From Streptomyces sp. NRRL WC-3549 (GTDB lineage Bacteria; Actinomycetota; Actinomycetes; Streptomycetales; Streptomycetaceae): DNA of 5,278 bases. The stretch lies in assembly GCF_000721935.1 (NCBI RefSeq), contig NZ_KL585425.1, positions 50,394-55,671 of the forward strand, written 5' to 3'. Below are positions 1 to 4,477 of this stretch, in pieces. Every line of letters starts with the position of its first letter. Position 1 is the stretch's first letter. The position numbers and the translations under genes were made by a program. A model generated the notes under the pieces. That model ran no database searches. It saw only the letters and a list, made by a program, of their open reading frames with translations, and had not been told where the DNA came from.

Positions 1-145
1 CGACGAGTGGTTCCTGTACGACCAGGAGTCGCCGATCGCGACGGGCGGGCGGGGTCTGGCCCGGGGCCGGATCTACGACCGCCGGGGGCAGTTGCTGGTG
101 TCCGTGGTGCAGGAGGGACTGTTCCGGCGTCTCGACGGCGTGTAG
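1..145 (+). CDS. tesB: Acyl-CoA thioesterase II (TesB-like), C-terminal end only
   Basis: Only the last 47 codons lie in the window; the gene enters from the left and ends at TAG 143-145. The readable residues form the end of the second hotdog domain of TesB-type thioesterases: a DEWFLYDQESP segment, then a G-x-R-G-L-A-R-G-x-I-Y-D strand pair, then a VVQEGLFR strand close to the C-terminus. The Gln of that QEG motif (visible residue 37) corresponds to the Gln of the catalytic Asp/Thr/Gln triad known for E. coli TesB; the other two residues lie outside the window. The family hydrolyses acyl-CoA to free fatty acid and CoA in the cytoplasm. Stopping about ten residues after this Gln is normal for the family, so the 3' end looks intact. 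It converges with the next gene, with 11 bp between the stop codons. The family call is firm; substrate range cannot be judged. Confidence 0.88.
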   Translation, partial: DEWFLYDQESPIATGGRGLARGRIYDRRGQLLVSVVQEGLFRRLDGV

Positions 146-156
146 CCGGGGCCGGC

Positions 157-384
157 TCAGGTGCCGGGCAGCGGCTCCTGGTCCACGTCGTGCCGGCGGG
201 TGCGGATGTCGGGGCCCGGCGGGTGCAGCTTGGCGTCGCACGAGGGGCCGAGTCCGGTACGGCGTGACTCCGCACCGGTGAGGGGGCGCCCGCACAGGGC
301 GCAGCGCACCGGGCGGCGGGCGGGCGGCGGGGGGCCGTCCGCCGGTACGGGCGTCAGTCCGGGGAGCGGCTCGGGGGGTTCCAC
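157..384 (-). CDS. Small Cys-motif protein, DUF6011-like
   Basis: Encodes 75 residues. The start is GTG at 384-382, preceded on the minus strand by a purine-rich GAGAGGA about 8 nt upstream. The N-terminus (residues 1-25) is rich in proline. The core at residues 28-52 reads C-A-L-C-G-R-P-L-T-G, then S-R-R-T-G-L-G-P-S-C. This C-x2-C ... G-L-G-P-x-C pattern is what I associate with DUF6011, a short putative metal-binding domain common in actinobacteria and their phages. Only three cysteines are present (28, 31, 49); His54 is a possible fourth ligand. The C-terminus is charged (RTRRHD). There is no signal peptide or membrane segment. Function is unknown. The conserved core and ribosome binding site argue that it is real despite its size. 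It stands alone, convergent with the thioesterase and divergent from the acetyltransferase gene. Confidence 0.72.
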   Translation of the reverse strand: MEPPEPLPGLTPVPADGPPPPARRPVRCALCGRPLTGAESRRTGLGPSCDAKLHPPGPDIRTRRHDVDQEPLPGT

Positions 385-584
385 CCGTGGATCCTCTCAG
401 GTGGGCGGGGCGGACGGGCGGCCGGTCCGGGATGGATCGCCGGCTTCCCGGTACGGCCGTGGGGGCGTCACCGTGGCGCGCTGGTCATCGTGGCGGTGGT
501 GGTCTGCCGCGTTCCGGTGCTCCGGCCGGAGGGTCCGTCCTCACCTGCCGGGCGGGCCGGGGCGGACGTGAAAGGATCCGGCGC

Positions 585-1163
585 ATGACCGAGATCGTTC
601 CCGTGACCGGACCCGAACTGGTCACGTACGCCGATGAGCTGGCCGCCCTGCTGGTGGAGACCGTGGAAGGCGGCTCCTCGGTGGGCTTCCTCGCGCCCCT
701 CGACCGGGAGGCCGCCGCCGACTGGTGGCGCAGGCGTGCCGCCCTCGTCGAGGCCGGAGACCACCAGGTCTGGATCGCCCGGGACGACGAGCGGGTCGTC
801 GGCACGGTCGGTCTGGTGAGAGGGGCGCTGCCCAACGCCCGCCACCGCGCGGAGATCGCCAAGCTGATGGTCCGTCCGTCGGCCCGCGGCCAGGGCGTCG
901 GCCGGGCGATGCTCGCGGCCGTCGAGCGGTCGGCCGCCGCGGACGGGCTGAGCCTGCTGGTCCTGGACACCGAGACGGGAAGCCTGGCCGAGGAGCTCTA
1001 CCGGTCGGCGGGGTGGACGGAGTGCGGTTCGATCCCGGCGTACGCCGGTGATCCTTCCGGTGCGCTGAAAGCAACCACGTTCTACTTCCGGGTGATCGGC
1101 CCGCTCACCGATCTCGCGCCACAATGGGCGGGAACGCCCGACGACCGAGGAGATCCCGCATGA
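585..1163 (+). CDS. GNAT N-acetyltransferase, tabtoxin-resistance (Ttr)-like
   Basis: Encodes 192 residues. ATG 585 is chosen because AAAGGA (571-576) lies 8 nt upstream; the frame stays open further upstream but without family-like sequence. It is a single GNAT domain transferring acetyl from acetyl-CoA. The acetyl-CoA pyrophosphate loop is RGQGVG at 101-106, preceded by the strand KLMVRPSA (93-100), and the late GNAT signature LYRSAGW lies at 138-144. The segments ETVEGGSSVGF (25-35), RAEIAKLMV (88-96) and LDTETGS (127-133), and the ending TTFYF (164-168), match what I recall of Pseudomonas Ttr, which acetylates tabtoxinine-beta-lactam. Glu90 and Asp128 fall where Ttr has its proposed catalytic Glu92 and Asp130. 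This comes from memory of motifs, not an alignment, and the substrate is unknown. About 22 residues follow the usual GNAT end. The stop overlaps the peroxidase start (ATGA), implying coupled translation. Confidence 0.88.
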   Translation: MTEIVPVTGPELVTYADELAALLVETVEGGSSVGFLAPLDREAAADWWRRRAALVEAGDHQVWIARDDERVVGTVGLVRGALPNARHRAEIAKLMVRPSARGQGVGRAMLAAVERSAAADGLSLLVLDTETGSLAEELYRSAGWTECGSIPAYAGDPSGALKATTFYFRVIGPLTDLAPQWAGTPDDRGDPA

Positions 1164-1651
1164 CTCTGCACGACATCCCCCTGCGCACCCTCGCCGGCGA
1201 GCCCACCACGCTGGGCTCCTTCGAGGGCTCGGCGGTGCTCCTGGTGAACGTCGCGTCCCAGTGCGGGCTCACCCCGCAGTACGCAGGCCTGGAGCGCCTG
1301 CAGAAGGAGTACGCGGGGCGGGGGTTCACCGTGGTCGGCGTTCCCTGCAACCAGTTCGCGGGCCAGGAGCCGGGCACCGCCGAGGAGATCGAGACGTTCT
1401 GCTCGACGACGTACGGCGTGAGCTTCCCGCTGCTGGAGAAGACCGAGGTCAACGGCGACGGCCGGCACCCGTTGTACGCGGAGCTGGCGAAGCTCCCGGA
1501 CGCCGAGGGCGCGGCGGGTGACGTCCAGTGGAACTTCGAGAAGTTCCTGATCTCGCCGGCCGGTGAGCCGGTCGCCCGGATCCGTCCCGGCGTCGAGCCG
1601 GAGGCCCCCGAGGTCGTCTCCGTGATCGAGGCCCACCTGCCGCGGCGTTAG
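1160..1651 (+). CDS. Glutathione peroxidase family protein (Cys type, probably thioredoxin-dependent)
   Basis: Encodes 163 residues, the usual length for bacterial enzymes. ATG 1160 overlaps the preceding stop (ATGA) and has GAGGAGA about 6 nt upstream. It reduces hydroperoxides in the cytoplasm. All GPx signatures are present: NVASQCG with peroxidatic Cys35, the VPCNQFAGQEPG block with Gln69, and WNFEKF with Trp124-Asn125. Together Cys35, Gln69, Trp124 and Asn125 form the known catalytic tetrad, with Cys in place of selenocysteine. Cys81 (ETFCSTTYG) sits where thioredoxin-dependent GPx enzymes carry their resolving cysteine. Because actinomycetes generally make mycothiol rather than glutathione, I infer reduction through thioredoxin. 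The dimerisation loop of tetrameric animal GPx is absent. It is the second gene of a likely two-gene operon and is followed by a strong hairpin. Confidence 0.95.
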   Translation: MTLHDIPLRTLAGEPTTLGSFEGSAVLLVNVASQCGLTPQYAGLERLQKEYAGRGFTVVGVPCNQFAGQEPGTAEEIETFCSTTYGVSFPLLEKTEVNGDGRHPLYAELAKLPDAEGAAGDVQWNFEKFLISPAGEPVARIRPGVEPEAPEVVSVIEAHLPRR

Positions 1652-1654
1652 CGG

Positions 1655-1697
1655 CAGGCCCGGGGGCCGGCCGCGCGGCGGCAGGCCCCCGGGCCTG
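1655..1697. terminator. Bidirectional hairpin terminator between convergent genes
   Basis: Perfect inverted repeat with 14-bp arms: CAGGCCCGGGGGCC at 1655-1668 and its exact reverse complement at 1684-1697, with a 15-nt loop. It fills the gap between the peroxidase stop (1651) and the minus-strand dehydrogenase stop (1704), so it can serve both genes. There is no U-tract on either side, as is common for hairpins in high-GC actinomycetes. The structure is seen directly; termination activity is inferred from position. Confidence 0.75.
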
Positions 1698-1703
1698 TTC
1701 GTG

Positions 1704-2930
1704 TCAGCGGATCGGCATGCCCGACAGGGTGCGGGCGATCACCAGGCGCTGGATCTCGCTCGTGCCCTCGAAGATCGTGTAGATCGCCGCGTCCCGGTGC
1801 ATCCGCTCGACCGGGTACTCGCGGGTGAAGCCGTTGCCGCCGAGGATCTGGACGGCCTGCGCGGTCACCGACTTCGCCGTCTCGCTGGCGAAGAGCTTGG
1901 ACATCGAGCCCTCGGCCGAGGTGAACTGCTTGCCGGTGGTCGCCATCCAGGAGGCCCGCCACACCAGCAGACGGGCCGCGTCGATCCGGGTGCGCATGTC
2001 GGCGAGCTGGAAGGCGATTCCCTGGTTGTCGATGATCGGGCGGCCGAACTGGCTGCGGGTCTTGGCGTAGTCCAGGGCCACCTCGTACGCGGCGCGGGCG
2101 GTGCCGACCGCCATGGCGCCGACGGCGGGGCGGGAGGCCTCGAACGTGGCCATCGCGGCGTTCTTCACGCGCTCGCCGCCGGACTCGGCGCGCTCGCGGG
2201 CCCGGGCCAGGCGTTCGTCCAGCTTCTCCTTGCCGCCGAGCAGGCAGCTGCCGGGGACGCGGACGTCCTCCAGGACGACCTCGGCGGTGTGCGAGGCCCG
2301 GATGCCGTGCTTCTTGAACTTCTGGCCCTGGGACAGCCCGGGGGTGGCCGGCGGGACGATGAAGGAGGCGTGTCCCTTGGAGCCCAGCTCCGGGTCGACG
2401 ACGGCGACGACGACGTGGACGTTGGCGATGCCGCCGTTGGTCGCCCAGGTCTTGGTGCCGTTGAGGACCCACTCGTCCTTGGCCTCGTCGTACACCGCGC
2501 GGGTCCGCATCGAGGCGACGTCCGAACCGGCGTCCGGCTCGGAGGAGCAGAAGGCGGCGAGCTTCACGTCGTCGGCGTCGCCGTACATCTGCGGGATCCA
2601 GGTGCCGATCTGCTCCTCGGTGCCGTTGGCGAGGACGCCGACGGCCGCCAGGCCCGTACCGACGATGGACAGGGCGATGCCCGCGTCGCCCCAGAACAGC
2701 TCTTCCATGGCCATGGGTATGCCCAGGCCCGTAGGGTCGAAGAACTGCTGGGCGTAGAAGTCGAGGGAGTAGATGCCCACCTTGGCCGCCTCCTGGATGA
2801 CGGGCCAGGGCGTCTCCTCACGCTCGTCCCACTCCGAAGCGGCCGGGCGGATCACATCCGCGGCGAAACCGTGCAGCCAGTCACGGACCTGCTTCTGGTC
2901 GTCGTTGAGCTCGAGCGTGAACTCGGCCAT
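1704..2930 (-). CDS. Acyl-CoA dehydrogenase family flavoprotein
   Basis: Encodes 408 residues from ATG 2930-2928, chosen because GGAGG (2939-2935) ends 4 nt before it; an in-frame GTG at 2945 lacks such a site. It is an FAD-dependent enzyme introducing the alpha-beta double bond into acyl-CoA and passing electrons to ETF. The N-terminal helical domain covers roughly 1-120. The middle beta domain follows, with the substrate/FAD motif CSSEPDAGSDVAS (128-140). The C-terminal helical domain holds YAKTRSQFGRPI (288-299), the second family signature from Q361 to D380 (QILGGNGF...), and IFEGTSEIQRL (386-396). Glu388 matches the catalytic base of medium-chain acyl-CoA dehydrogenase (Glu376). Between the beta domain and the last helices (about 233-260) lies a charged Glu/Lys/Arg-rich stretch some 17 residues longer than in short/medium-chain enzymes. 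Substrate chain length cannot be read. It diverges from, and is probably controlled by, the TetR gene. Confidence 0.96.
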   Translation of the reverse strand: MAEFTLELNDDQKQVRDWLHGFAADVIRPAASEWDEREETPWPVIQEAAKVGIYSLDFYAQQFFDPTGLGIPMAMEELFWGDAGIALSIVGTGLAAVGVLANGTEEQIGTWIPQMYGDADDVKLAAFCSSEPDAGSDVASMRTRAVYDEAKDEWVLNGTKTWATNGGIANVHVVVAVVDPELGSKGHASFIVPPATPGLSQGQKFKKHGIRASHTAEVVLEDVRVPGSCLLGGKEKLDERLARARERAESGGERVKNAAMATFEASRPAVGAMAVGTARAAYEVALDYAKTRSQFGRPIIDNQGIAFQLADMRTRIDAARLLVWRASWMATTGKQFTSAEGSMSKLFASETAKSVTAQAVQILGGNGFTREYPVERMHRDAAIYTIFEGTSEIQRLVIARTLSGMPIR

Positions 2931-2963
2931 GTCCCCTCCATGCACTTGCGGTCGACACCATGC

Positions 2964-2995
2964 GTTACCAGCGGTAACAACAGTCTGTTACCAGC
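2964..2995. promoter_or_regulatory. Candidate TetR-family operator with three half-sites
   Basis: GTTACCAGCGGTAAC at 2964-2978 is a perfect palindrome with 6-bp arms and a 3-bp centre. GTTACCAGC recurs at 2987-2995, 23 bp downstream of its first copy. The intervening GGTAACA (2973-2979) and TGTTACC (2986-2992) form a second inverted repeat with 7-bp arms and a 6-bp centre. The half-site therefore occurs three times in alternating orientation. The block lies between the dehydrogenase and the divergent TetR gene, where autoregulated TetR proteins typically bind. The repeats are seen directly; binding by the adjacent regulator is inferred. Confidence 0.72.
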
Positions 2996-3011
2996 AAGTA
3001 GCCTCTGTCAA
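2982..3011 (-). promoter_or_regulatory. Candidate promoter of the acyl-CoA dehydrogenase gene
   Basis: Reading the minus strand, a perfect TTGACA (-35) lies at 3011-3006. After an 18-bp spacer comes CAGACT (-10) at 2987-2982, a fair match to the Streptomyces TAnnnT pattern. Transcription would start near 2975, leaving a leader of about 45 nt before ATG 2930. The -10 abuts the downstream GTTACC half-site, and the palindrome at 2964-2978 covers the predicted start point, so a bound repressor would block this promoter. No equally good plus-strand promoter for the TetR gene was found. Confidence 0.5.
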
Positions 3012-3101
3012 CCGGTCAGCCGGGTATCCGCGCGCCGCGACACAGGGTGTTACGTTTCCCGGGCATCAGGAGATCGCGGACAGCCGGGCGGGGAGTAGGA
3101 C

Positions 3102-3752
3102 ATGGAGACCACACGTGGGGCCGAGCGGCAGCGGACGGCCGCCGAGCGCCGCCGCCGGGAGCTGCTCGAGGCCGCGGACCGGGTGGTGCTGAGGGACGGC
3201 CCGCAGGCGTCGATGAACGCGATCGCCGCCGAGGCCGGGATCACCAAGCCGATCCTCTACCGCCACTTCGGCGACAAGGGCGGCCTGTACCGGGCACTCG
3301 CCCAGCGCCACACCGACGCCCTGCTGAGCGCCCTGCGGGCCGCGCTCGACGCCCCCGCACAGCGACGGGAGCGGGTCGAGGCGACGCTGGACACGTACCT
3401 CGCGGCCATCGAGGCCCGTCCGCAGGTCTACCGCTTCCTGATGCATCCCGCCGACGACGCGGCCCCCTCGCCCGAGCAGGGGTTCGACGTCGGCCGGCAC
3501 TCGGCCCCGCTGCTGCGCCGGCTCGGCGAGGAGCTCGGCAAGGTGATAGCCGAGCGCGTCGACCTGGGGCCGGGCAGCGAGCAGACGGCCCGGATCTGGG
3601 GCCACGGCATCGTCGGCATGATGCACGCGGCGGGCGACTGGTGGCTCGGCGACCGGCCCTGCTCACGCGAGCAGTTGGTACGCAGTCTCGCGGACCTGCT
3701 CTGGGGCAGGCTCGCCGAGGTGGGCGACCTGCCCGGTGGTCCCGCCTTCTGA
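3102..3752 (+). CDS. TetR-family transcriptional regulator
   Basis: Encodes 216 residues, typical of the family. ATG 3102 follows GGGGAG (about 3090-3095) at about 6 nt. The N-terminal DNA-binding domain is clear: an Arg-rich first helix (RQRTAAERRRRELLEAA, 9-25), then the helix-turn-helix SMNAIAAEAGITKPILYRHF at 37-56, followed by GDKGGLYRAL (57-66). The rest (about 67-216) is the divergent helical ligand-binding and dimerisation domain. Its conserved-looking GHGIVGMMHAAGDWWL segment (167-182) probably lines the ligand pocket or dimer face. The protein probably represses the divergent acyl-CoA dehydrogenase and itself through the GTTACC/GGTAAC sites in the 171-bp gap; an acyl-CoA or fatty acid ligand would fit this context but is not shown by the sequence. 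It is a lone gene closed by a hairpin. Confidence 0.95.
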   Translation: METTRGAERQRTAAERRRRELLEAADRVVLRDGPQASMNAIAAEAGITKPILYRHFGDKGGLYRALAQRHTDALLSALRAALDAPAQRRERVEATLDTYLAAIEARPQVYRFLMHPADDAAPSPEQGFDVGRHSAPLLRRLGEELGKVIAERVDLGPGSEQTARIWGHGIVGMMHAAGDWWLGDRPCSREQLVRSLADLLWGRLAEVGDLPGGPAF

Positions 3753-3777
3753 GACCCCGGCCCGCCGGCCCCGGGCT

Positions 3778-3814
3778 CCCGCCGCCCCCTTTGACCCGGT
3801 GTCCGGGCGGCGGG
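3778..3814. terminator. GC-rich hairpin between TetR and deformylase genes
   Basis: Inverted repeat of 10 bp: CCCGCCGCCC at 3778-3787 pairs exactly with GGGCGGCGGG at 3805-3814, extended by a T-G wobble, with a 17-nt loop. It begins 25 nt after the TetR stop and lies directly downstream of the minus-strand deformylase stop (3819-3817), so it may terminate both. A shorter alternative hairpin (CCCGG, 3-nt loop, CCGGG at 3795-3807) competes with it. There is no U-tract. Activity is inferred from position. Confidence 0.55.
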
Positions 3815-3816
3815 GC

Positions 3817-4383
3817 TCACTCCGTACGCGCCCACGGCGCCCGCCGGGCCGCGCGCAGCACCCGGCGCCGTCGCAGACCGGTCAGCCGGTCCGGGTAGAC
3901 CAGGCCGTCGAGGTGGTCGCACTCGTGCTGGAGACAGCGGGCGAACCAGCCGGTACCGGTGACCCGCACCGGCTCCCCCGTCACCGTCCGGCCCTCGACC
4001 ACCGTCCGGTCGAAGCGCGGCGTGCCCCCTTCGAGGCCGGGGAGGGACAGACAGCCCTCCGGACCGCGTACGGTGATCCCGTCCGCCTCCGTACGGACCG
4101 GGTTGACGAGGTGACCCAGGTGCCTGACCTCGTCGTCGTCGGGGCAGTCGTAGACGAACACCCTGAGCGGGACGCCGATCTGGTTCGCGGCGAGCCCGAC
4201 ACCGTTCGCCGCGTACATGGTGGCGAACATGTCCTCGACCAGCCGGGCGAGCGACGGCCCGAAGTCCGTGACCTCCGCGCAGGGGGCGTGCAGCACCGGG
4301 TCGCCGAGCAGGCTCATGGGACGAACCAGTCCGGAACTGCCGGGGATCGGGCGTTTTCGCATGGAGAGAAGCGTACGTTCCAC
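3817..4383 (-). CDS. def: Peptide deformylase
   Basis: Encodes 188 residues from GTG 4383-4381. It removes the formyl group from the N-terminal methionine of new proteins at the ribosome and is a metal (Fe2+ type) hydrolase. All three family motifs are intact: GVGLAANQ at 61-68, EGCLS at 109-113 and HECDH at 153-157. Cys111, His153 and His157 are the metal ligands and Glu154 the catalytic acid/base. The GTG start is preferred because GGAGG (4392-4388) ends 4 nt before it, the same spacing as at the dehydrogenase start. ATG 4362 (181 residues, beginning MRKRPIPG) is the alternative and lacks a ribosome binding site. The C-terminus is basic (GLRRRRVLRAARRAPWARTE). It is not next to fmt, the usual partner of the housekeeping deformylase, so it may be one of several paralogues. 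It diverges from murT. Confidence 0.95.
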   Translation of the reverse strand: MERTLLSMRKRPIPGSSGLVRPMSLLGDPVLHAPCAEVTDFGPSLARLVEDMFATMYAANGVGLAANQIGVPLRVFVYDCPDDDEVRHLGHLVNPVRTEADGITVRGPEGCLSLPGLEGGTPRFDRTVVEGRTVTGEPVRVTGTGWFARCLQHECDHLDGLVYPDRLTGLRRRRVLRAARRAPWARTE

Positions 4384-4387
4384 GTGA

Positions 4388-4392
4388 CCTCC
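4388..4392 (-). promoter_or_regulatory. Ribosome binding site deciding the deformylase start
   Basis: GGAGG on the minus strand (4392-4388), 4 nt upstream of GTG 4383. It argues for this start over ATG 4362, which is about 25 nt from the same site and has only a pyrimidine-rich TTCTCTCC just before it. Confidence 0.6.
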
Positions 4393-4433
4393 ACGTATCG
4401 CGTGGTGCCGTGGTGCGGTCGCCCCGCCGGACA

Positions 4434-4462
4434 TCGATAGGCTGGGGCGCGGACTGACGCAA
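4434..4462 (-). promoter_or_regulatory. Candidate promoter of the deformylase gene
   Basis: On the minus strand TTGCGT (4462-4457) and TATCGA (4439-4434) are separated by exactly 17 bp, a moderate match to a sigma-70-type promoter. Transcription would start near 4427, about 44 nt before the GTG start. The -10 overlaps the opposing candidate -10 of murT. Based on pattern only. Confidence 0.4.
4438..4443 (+). promoter_or_regulatory. Candidate -10 element of the murT promoter
   Basis: TAGGCT at 4438-4443 fits the Streptomyces housekeeping -10 pattern (TAGgnT). It would place the start near 4450, about 28 nt before ATG 4478. No good -35 is seen 16-19 bp upstream; the region around 4411-4420 (TGGTGCGGTC) is only weakly similar. 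Its position close to murT makes it plausible. Confidence 0.42.
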
Positions 4463-4477
4463 GGAGGATCTAGGACG

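Noticed and set aside
145..156. GCCGG-GG-CCGGC inverted repeat between the thioesterase and the small gene
   Set aside because: The 2-nt loop is too tight and the arms only 5 bp; it is not credible as a terminator without other support.
387..584. Upstream extension of the acetyltransferase from GTG 387
   Set aside because: The added residues are Gly/Arg-rich with no GNAT similarity, whereas ATG 585 has AAAGGA at good spacing and starts the expected domain.
490..588. Possible 32-residue leader peptide (GTG 490 to TGA 588) overlapping the acetyltransferase start
   Set aside because: The valine-rich start and ATGA overlap are suggestive, but there is no ribosome binding site and the rest is low-complexity. 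It is probably chance.
2999..3004. TAGCCT as a -10 for the TetR gene on the plus strand
   Set aside because: It fits TAnnnT, but no acceptable -35 lies 16-19 bp upstream and it would leave a leader of about 90 nt. Left uncalled.
1701..3098. Open plus-strand frame of 465 codons opposite the acyl-CoA dehydrogenase
   Set aside because: It mirrors the dehydrogenase codons; the minus strand has complete family signatures, while this product has none.
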